From Propioniferax innocua (lineage in GTDB: Bacteria; Actinomycetota; Actinomycetes; Propionibacteriales; Propionibacteriaceae): DNA of 64,000 nt. This document shows, one piece after another, positions 34,251 to 43,419 of this stretch (position 1 is its first letter; every line of letters starts with the position of its first letter). Position numbers and translations under genes: made by a program. The stretch is taken from positions 930,001 to 994,000 of the forward strand of contig NZ_VFOR01000002.1 of assembly GCF_006716235.1 (NCBI RefSeq), in the 5' to 3' direction. The notes beneath the pieces were generated by a model. It was not told the origin of the DNA. It made no database searches and worked only from the letters and a program-made list of their open reading frames with translations.

Positions 34251-37200
34251 TCAGACCGATGACGAAACGATCGTCCACGACATCGGCGACGCCGATGACG
34301 ACACTCGCATCCAGCACACCAGCATCCAGCCCGCAGCAGACGACGCATCTCAGGACGAACTGACAGAACGCCCCGAAGCCGGCGAGTCGGGAAGCACACG
34401 TCGACTCGTCTCGGCCGGTGCGTTGATGGCCGCCGGGACCATGACATCCCGCGTCCTCGGCTTCGTCCGCGTCGCGCTGCTGGCATTTCTCATCGGAAAC
34501 GGCACGCGCCAGGCCGATATATATGACATCGCGTCGATGGTGCCCACGAGTCTTTACATCCTGTTCGCCGGTGGTGCTCTCAACACCGTGCTGGTGCCAC
34601 AACTTGTGCGGGCGGTGAAGAACGACGATGACAACGGTGAGGCCTACACCAACCGCATCATGACAGCCTTCGGGCTGATCGTCGCCGCGATCGCGCTCAT
34701 CTCCACGCTGGGCACCCCGATCATCGTGGGCCGGATCTATGCATCCGACCAATGGTTGCGTCCGGAGATGGCCGCTCACCTGGAATCGATGCTCTTCCTG
34801 GGTTATCTGTTCCTGCCACAGATCTTCCTGTACGGCGTGTTCTTCCTGATCGGGCAGATCCTGAACGCTCGCGACCACTTCGGTCCCATGATGTGGGCGC
34901 CGGTGGTGAACAACATCGTGCAGATCGGTGTTCTGGGCATCTACCTGTGGATCTACGGGACCTCCGATGGTGCCGCGCCGTTCACTCCCGCACAGGGCCT
35001 CCTTCTCGGTGGCGGCGCCACATTCGGCATCGCCTGCCAGACGCTGGTGATGCTCATCTGTCTTCGCCGCGCGGGGTACCGCTACAAGCCTCGCTTCGAT
35101 CTGAAGGGCACCGGGCTGGGTCACACCTTCTCGTTGGCGAAGTGGACGCTGGGCTTCGTCCTGGTGAACCAACTCGCCTTGGTGGTGGTGACGCGTCTGG
35201 CCACGGCCGCCACCGTGGACGGCGCGGGCGCCGGTATCGCCGCCTACAACAAGGCCTACCTGATCTTCGTGCTCCCGCACTCGCTGGTGACGGTCTCCCT
35301 TGCAACAGCCATGCTGCCCTCTGCATCGCGGTTGGCGGCCTCCGGGGACATGCGTGGTGTGGCCCGCGAGACCATGCGGACGCTGCGTCTGGTGACCGCC
35401 GTCCTGCTACCCGCAGCGGTGGCCCTGCTGGCCCTCGGCGACCCCATCACCCGCCTCATGTTCGGCAACGGTCTCGGCGCGGCCGATGCTCAATTCGTCG
35501 GTTGGACGCTCCGCGCCTTCGCGCTCGGATTGTTGCCCTTCACGTTGCAGTACGTGTGTCTGCGTGCGTTCTATGCTCTCGAGAACACCAAGATCACCTT
35601 CTACATCCAGGTGCTCATCGCCAGCGTCCAGGTTTCACTCGCTCTCGCGCTCGTGGTGCCGTTCCACAACCCGAGCTGGGTGGCACCGGCCCTGGCCGTG
35701 GCCTTCGCATCCGCCTACACGGTCGGTTTCTTCGTGTCATTCCATCACCTGCACCGGCACCTGCCGCATCTTCGCTTCCTCGAGCTGGCTCGACAGGTGG
35801 TGCGTGTCACCGCCGCGATCCTGCCCGCAGGTCTGCTGGCGTGGGGCGCGAGCGTCCTCATCGGCCGTTGGGACGCGTCCAAGGTCATGACGCTCGGCAT
35901 CCTCGGTGTGACGGGCTTGGTGGCGGTCGCGCTGTATCTGCTCTGTGCGCATGTACTGCGCATCGGCGAGGTCACCGAGGTGCTTCGCACCATCCTGCGT
36001 CGAGGCGGCAGGACCCCTGCCACGGCCGAGCCCGACGAAAGCCTCGAATCGGAGACGCCCGGCACGCGCACAGCCGTGGCTGACGCCGAAGTTGGGACGC
36101 GGCCGGTAACCTCACAGGTGGACGACGAAGAATCACTGCCGGACGCCCTGCTCGACCCTGCCGGGGGCGCGTGGCACGGCGCGGACGAGGACTTCGATGA
36201 GGACGACGCTGAACTGTACGGCACCGACCACTTCGACGACGCCGACGACGAGTCGGTGGTGTCCACGGTGATCCGACCCGCGTTCGACCCGAACGTCTTC
36301 GACCAACCCTCCGGGCGATCCATTCACGCATCGCCCGGCCAGAGCCTGGCCGGGCGTTACATGCTGGAGGAGATCCTTTCCGAACAGCCCGAGACGCAGA
36401 GCTGGGTGGCGACCGATCAGGTGCTCTCGCGTCCGGTCATGCTGTATCTCCTGCCGCGTGGCGATGGACGCAATGACGAACTCCTCGAGGCCGCCCGCCG
36501 CTCGGCCATCGCCACCGATGCGCGATTCCTGCGTGTCCTCGACGCCAGCGGCGAACCGGCCCAGCCCGATGACGACGCCCCCGACGGGCCGTTCGTCGTC
36601 TGCGAATACGCCGCCGGTGAGACCCTGGCCAGCATATTGGCCCACGGCCCCATGAGTGCGCTGGAGGCCGGCTGGCTGACCCGTGAGGTCGCCGACGCCC
36701 TTGCCGGCATGCATGCACAGGGCATGTATCACGAGCGCATCTCCCCCGAGAGCATCGTGATCACACCCACCGGAAATGTGAAGATCGTCGGTTTCGGGAT
36801 CCAGTCGGTACTGGAGCCCCCGACCAATGGCTCCCCCGACCCGGCGCAGGCCGATGTCCACGACGTCGGACGCGTCCTCTACGCCACGCTGGCTGCGCAC
36901 TACCCCGGTGGCCCCGCCCACGGGCTGCCCGCCGTGCCGGTCGGTGCCGATGGTGCATGGCTCACCCCACGCGACGTGCGTCCGGGCGTCTCCCCGGCGC
37001 TGGACCGGATCTGTGAGCAGATCCTGAGCGAGCGTCCACGTAGTGGGGCTCCGTTGCAGACCATGCCCGAGATCGGGCGCGCGCTCACCCGGGTGCTCGG
37101 AACCGCGGATGCGTCGACCGATCTGGAGCGACGTCTCCGCAACCCCGCCACGACCGGGCCGACCTCGTGGGGCGAGGACGACACCGACTGGGACACCGAA

Positions 37201-37935
37201 CACACCCAGCCGGTTGCGATCGATCACGCCCCCATCCCGGCTTCCCTGTTCGCCGATGCCTCCGACGACGATTCCGAACCCACCAGCATGTTCGCCGTCA
37301 GTGACGCTGGCAATGAGCTCACCGACGACGACCCCACTCCCGACGCCGGGCTCCCGGTGCGGGAGGAGGAGCCGTCCAGACGCTGGTTGGGTGTCCTGTT
37401 GGCCATCGTGGCGGTGATCGCGCTCATCAGCCTGTTCGCGGTCTTCGGACGCGGCCAGGAAGAGACAGAACCACAGGTGGACTCACCATCGGCGCCGACC
37501 GAGCCGATTCCTGCCGGAATCACCGGTGCCACCGACTTCGATCCACAAGGGAGTGACCAGCAGGAGAACCCCGATCTGGTGCCCCAGGCCCATGATGGAG
37601 ACCCCGAGACGGCGTGGGAAACGGTCGTCTACCGCAATCCGGACATGGCTCCCAAGGACGGCGTGGGCGTCAATATCCAGTTGGACGGGGAGATCGAGGT
37701 CACGAAGGTGGAGCTGATGTTGGTCGGCGATGGCACCGATCTGGACATACGCGTTCCTGACGGCGACCAGTGGCGCACCATCGGCAGTGCCGACGATGCC
37801 GGCCGTGACGTGACCATCGACGTACCCCCCACCCGTACCGGCGAAGTACAGGTCTGGCTCAAGGAGCTGCCGTCGAGCGATCAGGGTGGCTATCTCGGGG
37901 GTATCGCGGAGATCTCGGTTCTCGGGCACCGCTGA
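34225..37935 (+). CDS. murJ: Lipid II flippase MurJ fused to a pseudokinase and C-terminal extracellular domain
   Basis: MurJ moves lipid II across the membrane. After an acidic N-terminal tail of about 60 residues comes a 14-helix MviN/MurJ domain (GTMTSRVLGFVRVALLAFLIG to about residue 590). A cytoplasmic protein-kinase-like domain follows (about 710-960) in which the HRD motif is HER and DFG is GFG, with no clear VAIK lysine, so it is a pseudokinase as in mycobacterial MviN, where it binds FhaA. One helix (LGVLLAIVAVIALISLFAVF) and an extracellular discoidin-like domain end the 1236-residue protein. The GTG start has GGAGG 6 nt upstream. Confidence 0.93.
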   Translation: MAEAKRTGDQTDDETIVHDIGDADDDTRIQHTSIQPAADDASQDELTERPEAGESGSTRRLVSAGALMAAGTMTSRVLGFVRVALLAFLIGNGTRQADIYDIASMVPTSLYILFAGGALNTVLVPQLVRAVKNDDDNGEAYTNRIMTAFGLIVAAIALISTLGTPIIVGRIYASDQWLRPEMAAHLESMLFLGYLFLPQIFLYGVFFLIGQILNARDHFGPMMWAPVVNNIVQIGVLGIYLWIYGTSDGAAPFTPAQGLLLGGGATFGIACQTLVMLICLRRAGYRYKPRFDLKGTGLGHTFSLAKWTLGFVLVNQLALVVVTRLATAATVDGAGAGIAAYNKAYLIFVLPHSLVTVSLATAMLPSASRLAASGDMRGVARETMRTLRLVTAVLLPAAVALLALGDPITRLMFGNGLGAADAQFVGWTLRAFALGLLPFTLQYVCLRAFYALENTKITFYIQVLIASVQVSLALALVVPFHNPSWVAPALAVAFASAYTVGFFVSFHHLHRHLPHLRFLELARQVVRVTAAILPAGLLAWGASVLIGRWDASKVMTLGILGVTGLVAVALYLLCAHVLRIGEVTEVLRTILRRGGRTPATAEPDESLESETPGTRTAVADAEVGTRPVTSQVDDEESLPDALLDPAGGAWHGADEDFDEDDAELYGTDHFDDADDESVVSTVIRPAFDPNVFDQPSGRSIHASPGQSLAGRYMLEEILSEQPETQSWVATDQVLSRPVMLYLLPRGDGRNDELLEAARRSAIATDARFLRVLDASGEPAQPDDDAPDGPFVVCEYAAGETLASILAHGPMSALEAGWLTREVADALAGMHAQGMYHERISPESIVITPTGNVKIVGFGIQSVLEPPTNGSPDPAQADVHDVGRVLYATLAAHYPGGPAHGLPAVPVGADGAWLTPRDVRPGVSPALDRICEQILSERPRSGAPLQTMPEIGRALTRVLGTADASTDLERRLRNPATTGPTSWGEDDTDWDTEHTQPVAIDHAPIPASLFADASDDDSEPTSMFAVSDAGNELTDDDPTPDAGLPVREEEPSRRWLGVLLAIVAVIALISLFAVFGRGQEETEPQVDSPSAPTEPIPAGITGATDFDPQGSDQQENPDLVPQAHDGDPETAWETVVYRNPDMAPKDGVGVNIQLDGEIEVTKVELMLVGDGTDLDIRVPDGDQWRTIGSADDAGRDVTIDVPPTRTGEVQVWLKELPSSDQGGYLGGIAEISVLGHR

Positions 37936-37942
37936 ACAGCCG

Positions 37943-37948
37943 TATACT
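37943..37948 (+). promoter_or_regulatory. -10 box TATACT before the sigma factor gene
   Basis: TATACT lies 9 nt before the ATG at 37958, leaving at most a two- or three-base leader. Confidence 0.5.
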
Positions 37949-37957
37949 CGATATCCG

Positions 37958-38563
37958 ATGTCCGCACCTGATACCCACCAGGCCCCCGGTATGGACGATG
38001 TCCGTTCGGATGAGGCACTGCTCGCCGCTCATGTGGACGGTGACGCAGAAGCTTTCGCCGTGCTCGTGGCACGCCACCGAGACCGTCTCTGGGCCGTTGC
38101 CCTGCGCACGATGCGGAACCGTGAAGATGCCGCCGACGCCCTGCAGGATGCTTACATCTCGGCCTTTCGTCGGGCAGGAAGCTTCCGTGGTGGGGCCCAG
38201 GTGACCACGTGGCTACATCGAATCGTGGTCAACGCATGTCTTGACCGGATCCGACGCAACAAGGTCCGCCGAGCGGAACCACTGCCGGAGAATCCTGATC
38301 GGGCTCCGGAGATGGGCGTGGTGAGCCACACCGATCACGTGGAGATCGAAGAACAGCGGTCCGAGGTACTCGCTGCCCTGCGCCAGCTGAACAGCGATCA
38401 ACGCGCCGCGATCGTCCTGGTCGACATGGAGGATTATTCGGTGCAGGAGGCAGCCGAGATCCTGGGCTGCGCCCCGGGTACGGTCAAGAGCAGGTGCCAT
38501 CGGGGGCGAACGAAACTCGCGCCACTTCTGAAGCACTTGCGCATGGACCCCTCCCCGACGTGA
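37958..38563 (+). CDS. sigM: ECF sigma factor, SigM-like
   Basis: The 201-residue sigma factor has region 2 (DAEAFAVLVARHRDRLWAVA through DALQDAYISAFRRAGSFRG and WLHRIVVNACLDRIRRNK) and region 4 (LNSDQRAAIVLVDMEDYSVQ, EILGCAPGTVKSRCHRGRTKL). Its place directly after murJ is that of mycobacterial SigM. Start ATG at 37958 follows TATACT. The next gene looks like a shortened anti-sigma factor, the usual partner at this position. Confidence 0.88.
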   Translation: MSAPDTHQAPGMDDVRSDEALLAAHVDGDAEAFAVLVARHRDRLWAVALRTMRNREDAADALQDAYISAFRRAGSFRGGAQVTTWLHRIVVNACLDRIRRNKVRRAEPLPENPDRAPEMGVVSHTDHVEIEEQRSEVLAALRQLNSDQRAAIVLVDMEDYSVQEAAEILGCAPGTVKSRCHRGRTKLAPLLKHLRMDPSPT

Positions 38564-38693
38564 TCCTTTTCACGGCACGTGCCAGCGAGGGAACCATCCA
38601 GGACCTTGCGACGTCACAAGCGCTTGACCCGCACTCAAGCCACATGACCATACTCAAGTCACATCTCGACCCGCAGCACTGCGAAGGAGCGCC

Positions 38694-38978
38694 ATGAACG
38701 AAGAGACAGAAGCCGATCGTTTCGTGCGCCAGCTCTTGGCCGACGAACCACACGAGAAGATGCCCGAGAACGTGTTCCAACGTCTCGATGCCGTGGTGCG
38801 GGCCGAAGCCGAAGGGCGCGCCCAGGGCGAATGCGCTGAGCGTGAAGAGCGACGCCGTATCGATGCAGCCAAGCGGACTTCTCTGGGAACGTTCGGCGTC
38901 AACCCGGTTGACGGCAACGACAGCCTCGCCCACAAGAAATCTCTCGCCGAGGTACGCAGAGTCCTGCGTCGCCACTGA
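38694..38978 (+). CDS. Short anti-sigma-like protein lacking the membrane segment
   Basis: This 94-residue soluble protein occupies the place of the SigM anti-sigma gene (RsmA in mycobacteria). Its first half, DRFVRQLLADEPHEKMPENVFQRLDAVVRAE, resembles the cytoplasmic start of such membrane-anchored anti-sigma factors, where a P-x-(D/E)V-x-x-RLDAAL segment is common. The rest is charged and there is no transmembrane helix or wall-side domain. It has a good ribosome site (GAAGGAG). It may be a truncated but functional cytosolic partner or a decaying gene. Confidence 0.6.
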   Translation: MNEETEADRFVRQLLADEPHEKMPENVFQRLDAVVRAEAEGRAQGECAEREERRRIDAAKRTSLGTFGVNPVDGNDSLAHKKSLAEVRRVLRRH

Positions 38979-39061
38979 CACCTGACCCACCAAAACCTCT
39001 GGCCCACCAGACGGCCACGCACGGGCGCAGCACAGAAGACAGCACAGAAACAAGAGATACA

Positions 39062-39103
39062 CAACGAGGAGGGCCACCCCGCACGGGGTGGCCCTCCTCG
39101 TTG
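39062..39103. terminator. Bidirectional terminator
   Basis: A perfect 19-bp stem (39062-39080 with 39085-39103) and a 4-nt loop lie between the convergent anti-sigma-like gene and the LPKTGN-protein gene. Confidence 0.85.
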
Positions 39104-39125
39104 TTCAGCCGATCTGTTGCTCAGT

Positions 39126-39172
39126 CAGCCCCAGGTCATGCGGCCCAGGGGTCATTCGGCTCAGGGGTCATC
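39126..39172. repeat. Three imperfect 15-16-bp tandem copies after a stop codon
   Basis: Units CAGCCCCAGGTCATG, CGGCCCAGGGGTCATT and CGGCTCAGGGGTCATC lie at 39126, 39141 and 39157, 15 bp beyond the stop codon of the leftward LPKTGN-protein gene. Confidence 0.7.
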
Positions 39173-39186
39173 CTGTGACCGAGCGA

Positions 39187-40290
39187 TCAGTTACCGGTCT
39201 TGGGCAGGCCCTTCTTGCCAGCGCTGCCATTGCTCTTACCGGTCTGGCCCTTCGAGCCGCCGTCCTTCGAGCCACCGTCGCCGGGCTTGCCACCCTGATG
39301 CGGATCGGGGCCGATGAGCAGGGCGGTTCCGCTGTCGGCGATCGCACCGATGTAGCCCGAATCCTGAACGGTCATCTGGAAGGTACCGCCGGTCTCGGCG
39401 AGGTTGACGGTCTCGACCAGCGAACCGTTCTCCAGCTTGGCGATGTCACCATCGGCGGTGGTGTAGATCTTGATCTCGCCCTCTGTGACGGGCTCACCGG
39501 CCTCGTTGCACGCGGTGAAGGTGTAGGTCTTGCCGGTCTCGTAGGAGCCGGGACGTGCACCGCACTCACCGTTCACGCCGAAATCGACCACAACCGTGGC
39601 CGGATCGACGGTCGGGGTCTGCGACGGAGCAGGAGTCTGCGACGGGGCCGGGGTATCCGACGGAGCAGGAGTATCCGACGGAGCAGGAGTCTCCGACGGG
39701 GCCGGGGTCGGAGTACCACCGGAGTCCGGGTTGTCACCGACGATGAAGCGCGGCATGTTGCCCTCGGCTCCGGTCGGAACGCCGACGATGTAGCCGTTGT
39801 CGGGGATGTTGAACGAGAAGGTTCCGTCAGCGGCCACCGGAGCGGTGCCAACGACGTTGCCCTCGGCAATGACATCTTCGGCATTGCTCGAAGCGCCACC
39901 GTAGAAGGTGATCTCGTCGAACTGGGTCGACGGGGCCCACTGGTAGTTCTCATCGGTCTGCTCGCACAGCGTGAGCGTCGCCGAGGATCCCTCGAAGGTG
40001 ACCGGCATGGGCTCGGCGCACGACGCGCCACGGAAGCCCGTCGAAATGATGGCCTGCGGCTCAGCGGTCGGGGTTTCCTCGACCGAAGGCGTGGCCTCCG
40101 GGGTGGGCGTGGCCTCCGGGGTGGGTGTGGCCGAAGCGGTCGGGGTTGCCTCAGCCGAAGGCGTGGGCGTGGCCGTCACCGAAGGAGTCGGCGTGGGCGT
40201 TGCGGTGGGCTCTGCATGGGCCAGCGCAGGCACCATGGAGACGCCAAGAGCCGCCGCACCAAAAGCGGCCAGCAGACGACGTGCTGTCAT
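39187..40290 (-). CDS. Secreted two-domain Thr/Pro-stalk protein ending in LPKTGN
   Basis: The 367-residue protein has a signal peptide (cleavage after PALAHA, residue 26), a (T/A)P-rich stalk to about residue 78, a beta-rich domain to about 180, a second PS(D/E/Q)TPAP stalk, a second beta-rich domain to about 330 and a Gly/Ser/Lys tail. Both domains carry two cysteines and end alike (GTFSFNIPDNGYIVGVP and GTFQMTVQDSGYIGAIA), so they look like a diverged duplication. The extreme C terminus is KKGLPKTGN followed by the stop: a sortase-type LPXTG motif with no hydrophobic helix or charged tail. The start follows GGAAGGAAG. Function unknown. Confidence 0.82.
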   Translation of the reverse strand: MTARRLLAAFGAAALGVSMVPALAHAEPTATPTPTPSVTATPTPSAEATPTASATPTPEATPTPEATPSVEETPTAEPQAIISTGFRGASCAEPMPVTFEGSSATLTLCEQTDENYQWAPSTQFDEITFYGGASSNAEDVIAEGNVVGTAPVAADGTFSFNIPDNGYIVGVPTGAEGNMPRFIVGDNPDSGGTPTPAPSETPAPSDTPAPSDTPAPSQTPAPSQTPTVDPATVVVDFGVNGECGARPGSYETGKTYTFTACNEAGEPVTEGEIKIYTTADGDIAKLENGSLVETVNLAETGGTFQMTVQDSGYIGAIADSGTALLIGPDPHQGGKPGDGGSKDGGSKGQTGKSNGSAGKKGLPKTGN

Positions 40291-40612
40291 GTTTCTCGCT
40301 TCCTTCCGTCGAGCATTCTGAGCTCGAAATTCTCGTTGTGAGCTGACGGCTCCGGTGAGGTCCCCCCGCACGACACCGTCATCTGTGGCACATCAAAGCA
40401 TGTTCACGCCCTCTGCCCAACTCGGAAAATGCCACCAGAGGGCGCGCTCGTGATTTTTCTCATCCAGCCCCCCCAAAACGCGCACAAAATCACACCATGT
40501 TATGAAACCGTTACCTTCTACTTGAAAATACCCCTAGGGGGTATAAGTATGGAGAGTGGTTCGTGTCAGCAACCATCCCCACCGGGGAAAGCAACCACAG
40601 GAGGGAACTGCC
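40291..40612. other. Divergent intergenic region between the LPKTGN-protein gene and copA
   Basis: Beyond the CsoR operator it contains an inverted repeat CGCCCTCTG/CAGAGGGCG (40407-40415 and 40436-40444) followed at a distance by a T-run, and an AT-richer stretch at 40445-40550. The copA ribosome site GGAGGG lies at 40600-40605. No ORF is convincing. Confidence 0.6.
40528..40544. promoter_or_regulatory. CsoR operator
   Basis: ATACCCC-TAG-GGGGTAT is a perfect inverted repeat of the type bound by CsoR (TACCC-type half-sites with a G/C-rich centre). It lies 69 bp before copA and would block transcription until Cu(I) binds CsoR. Confidence 0.85.
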
Positions 40613-42871
40613 ATGACGGTCACCACCGAACCCACCAGGATCGAACTGGAGATCACCGGCATGACCTGTGCCTCCTGCGCGGCTCGTGTCGAGAAGAAAC
40701 TCAACCGCATGGAGGGCGTGGAAGCCAGCGTCAACTACGCGACGGAGAAGGCCACCGCGCACACCTACAACGGCACCGATGCCGCCGACCTCATCGCCGT
40801 GGTCGAGAAGATCGGCTACGGCGCACGGGTCCCCGAACCCAGAAAGAACCCTGAGGGGGACTCGACGCCGGTCGAGTCTGAGAAGGAGCGTGAGCTCACA
40901 GCACTGCGGCAGCGGCTCCTGATCTCTGCTGCACTCTCGATCCCGGTGATCCTCGTGGCGATGATCCCGGCGTTGCAGTTCGACCACTGGGGGTTCGCCT
41001 CACTCGTCCTCGCCGCACCCGTCGTCGTCTGGGGCGGTTGGCCGTTCCACCGGGCGACGTGGAAGAACCTGAGGCAGGGCCAGGCCACCATGGACACCCT
41101 GATCACGCTGGGAACTACCGCGGCCCTGCTCTGGTCGATCATCGCCCTGTTCTTCGGCGGTGCCGGGGAACCGGGAATGAAGCACGCCTTCGAGCTGAGC
41201 ATCTCGCGAGACTCTGCGGACGGGCTCAACAACATCTACCTCGAGGTCTCTGCAGGAGTCGTCATGTTCCTGCTGCTCGGCCGATACCTCGAGGCACGCG
41301 CCAAACTTCGAGCAGGCGACGCCCTGCGGGCCCTCATGGAGCTGAGCCCCGATGAGGTCTCGGTGCTGCGAGACGGTCGGGAGTCGCGCATTCTTGCCGC
41401 GGAGCTGCGGGTCGGCGATCACTTCGTGGCCCGGCCCGGCGAGAAGATCGCCACCGATGGCCGCATCGTCGAAGGTCGCAGCTCCGTCGACGCATCCATG
41501 CTCACCGGGGAGTCGCTCCCGGTGGAGGTCGGTGTCGGAGATGACGTCATCGGCGCCACGGTCAACACCGGCGGCCGTCTGATCGTAGAGGCCACGCGCG
41601 TCGGATCGGACACGAGCCTTGCGCAGATGGCGCGCCTGGTGGAGGAGGCTCAATCGGGCAAGGCCGAGGTGCAGCGTCTGGCCGATCGGGTGTCGGCAAT
41701 CTTCGTGCCTGCGGTGATCCTGATCGCCATGGGAACCCTCGCAGTCTGGCTGCTGCTCGGGCACCCCGTTGCATCGGCATTCACCGCTGCGGTGGCGGTC
41801 CTCATCATCGCGTGCCCATGCGCGCTCGGACTCGCGACACCCACCGCACTCCTGGTGGGAACCGGCCGCGGTGCGCGGCTGGGGATCCTGATAAAGGGCC
41901 CGGAGATGTTGGAGTCGACGCGCCGCATCGACACCATCGTGCTCGACAAGACCGGAACCATCACCACCGGCGAGATGGTCCTCCAGGACGTTGTGACCAC
42001 CGATGAGGACCGGCACGAGGTGCTTCGCCGTGCCGGTGCCGTGGAGCACGCATCTGAACACCCGATCGCGCGTGCGATCGCCGATGGTGCACGAGCAGCG
42101 CTCGGTTCGCTGCCACCGGTCACGGGGTTCGAGAACGTCGAGGGACGCGGGGTACGCGGCAGCGTCGATGATGTCGTGGTTCTGGTGGGCCGTCGCAGCC
42201 TGTTGGTCGACGCCGACCTGCTGATTCCCGAACATCTGGCCACTGCCATGGATGACGCCGAGACGCGTGGCCACACTGCCGTCCTCGTGGGCTGGGATGG
42301 TACTGCTCGCGGCGTCATCACGGTGGCCGATCAGATCAAGGAGAGCAGCGTCGATGCGGTCGACGAATTCCGAAGGTTGGGTCTGGAACCGGTCCTGCTG
42401 ACCGGTGACAACCGCATCGTCGCCGAGCATGTGGCCAGGACCGTGGGCATCACACGCGTCCGGGCCGAGGTGATGCCCGAGGACAAGGTCCAGACGGTCC
42501 AGGAGTTGCAGCGTGAGGGCCGCGTCGTGGCCATGGTCGGTGATGGTGTGAACGACGCGGCCGCATTGGCCCAGGCCGACCTGGGGCTGGCCATGGGCAC
42601 CGGAACCGACGTGGCCATCGAGGCGGCAGACATCACCTTGGTGCGTGGCGATCCGAAGGCGGCAGCCGACGCCGTACGCCTATCGCGCGCCACCCTTCGC
42701 ACCATCAAGGGCAACCTGTTCTGGGCCTTCTTCTACAACTGCCTGGCCATCCCGCTGGCGGCTCTGGGCCTGTTGAATCCGATGCTCGCTGGGGCCGCCA
42801 TGGCATTCTCGAGTGTGTTCGTCGTGAGTAACAGTCTTCGCCTGAAGAGCTTCACGCCGCGGTCGGTGTGA
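40613..42871 (+). CDS. copA: Copper-exporting P1B-type ATPase
   Basis: This 752-residue ATPase pumps Cu(I) out of the cytoplasm. It has one N-terminal metal-binding domain with Cys19 and Cys22 (GMTCASC), eight helices, the actuator TGES loop ([10 protein letters not shown]), the intramembrane CPC motif ([17 protein letters not shown]), the phosphorylated Asp in [10 protein letters not shown], the HP motif in [11 protein letters not shown] and the hinge [10 protein letters not shown]. Start ATG follows GGAGGG. A CsoR operator precedes it and csoR follows, forming a self-contained copper-resistance unit. Confidence 0.95.
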   Translation: MTVTTEPTRIELEITGMTCASCAARVEKKLNRMEGVEASVNYATEKATAHTYNGTDAADLIAVVEKIGYGARVPEPRKNPEGDSTPVESEKERELTALRQRLLISAALSIPVILVAMIPALQFDHWGFASLVLAAPVVVWGGWPFHRATWKNLRQGQATMDTLITLGTTAALLWSIIALFFGGAGEPGMKHAFELSISRDSADGLNNIYLEVSAGVVMFLLLGRYLEARAKLRAGDALRALMELSPDEVSVLRDGRESRILAAELRVGDHFVARPGEKIATDGRIVEGRSSVDASMLTGESLPVEVGVGDDVIGATVNTGGRLIVEATRVGSDTSLAQMARLVEEAQSGKAEVQRLADRVSAIFVPAVILIAMGTLAVWLLLGHPVASAFTAAVAVLIIACPCALGLATPTALLVGTGRGARLGILIKGPEMLESTRRIDTIVLDKTGTITTGEMVLQDVVTTDEDRHEVLRRAGAVEHASEHPIARAIADGARAALGSLPPVTGFENVEGRGVRGSVDDVVVLVGRRSLLVDADLLIPEHLATAMDDAETRGHTAVLVGWDGTARGVITVADQIKESSVDAVDEFRRLGLEPVLLTGDNRIVAEHVARTVGITRVRAEVMPEDKVQTVQELQREGRVVAMVGDGVNDAAALAQADLGLAMGTGTDVAIEAADITLVRGDPKAAADAVRLSRATLRTIKGNLFWAFFYNCLAIPLAALGLLNPMLAGAAMAFSSVFVVSNSLRLKSFTPRSV

Positions 42872-42952
42872 TGGAGTTTCCGTGCGAAGATCATCTGAGT
42901 ACGAGAAAGCTCCGGCCACATGCCGGGAGCGCCTGCAGAAATGGAGAACGTC

Positions 42953-43240
42953 GTGGCCCACGGGTATGTGAGTGACAAGGAGCGTTATCTGGCGCGCCTG
43001 AAGCGCATCGAGGGGCAGACGCGAGGCATCCACCGGATGATCGACGAGGACGTCTACTGCATCGATGTGCTCACCCAGATCAGTGCGATCACCAGCGCCC
43101 TGGAGAACGTCGCTCTCGCTCTGCTCGACGACCACATCAATCACTGTGTGCGCCACGCCGCCGAACACGGGGGCAAGGACGAGATCGACGAGAAGCTCAA
43201 CGAGGTCAACGCTGCGATCACTCGACTGGTCAAGAGCTGA
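42953..43240 (+). CDS. csoR: Copper-sensing repressor CsoR
   Basis: CsoR is an all-helical tetramer that releases DNA on binding Cu(I). From the GTG at 42953, chosen for GGAG 6 nt upstream, the 95-residue protein places the Cu(I) ligands at exactly Cys36, His61 and Cys65, the numbering of the mycobacterial prototype, which supports this start over the in-frame ATG at 42941. The family helix RLKRIEGQTRGIHRMI is present. It lies 81 bp after copA and should repress both through the operator at 40528. Confidence 0.93.
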   Translation: MAHGYVSDKERYLARLKRIEGQTRGIHRMIDEDVYCIDVLTQISAITSALENVALALLDDHINHCVRHAAEHGGKDEIDEKLNEVNAAITRLVKS

Positions 43241-43287
43241 CTTGCCTGCGCATGGCCTCGGCCACGCGCATCACAGGGCCCGACCGT

Positions 43288-43312
43288 GGGGCCGGTCATG
43301 TCGACCGGCCCC
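43288..43312 (+). terminator. Stem-loop after csoR
   Basis: GGGGCCGGTC and its complement form a 10-bp stem with a 5-nt loop 47 bp after csoR. The following bases are only weakly T-rich. Confidence 0.6.
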
Positions 43313-43419
43313 ATACTCATTCCCGCACACGGCGGAGACGTCCCACTGCCCCGACATGGTCATACGGATCTGGTAGCCCTGCGCTCTGTTCGCAACCGGA
43401 TAATGACATCGATGTGATT

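Noticed and set aside
39088-40341. Rightward ORF over the LPKTGN-protein gene
   Set aside because: The opposite strand encodes a coherent secreted protein with signal peptide and sorting-like motif; the rightward frame is Arg/Gly repeat shadow.
40407-40444. 9-bp inverted repeat between the surface-protein gene and copA as a terminator
   Set aside because: The arms are 20 nt apart, the T-run comes several bases after the stem, and no gene ends nearby, so I mention it only in the region entry.
41000-42430. Leftward ORF within copA
   Set aside because: It is antisense to all the P-type ATPase motifs and has no features of its own.
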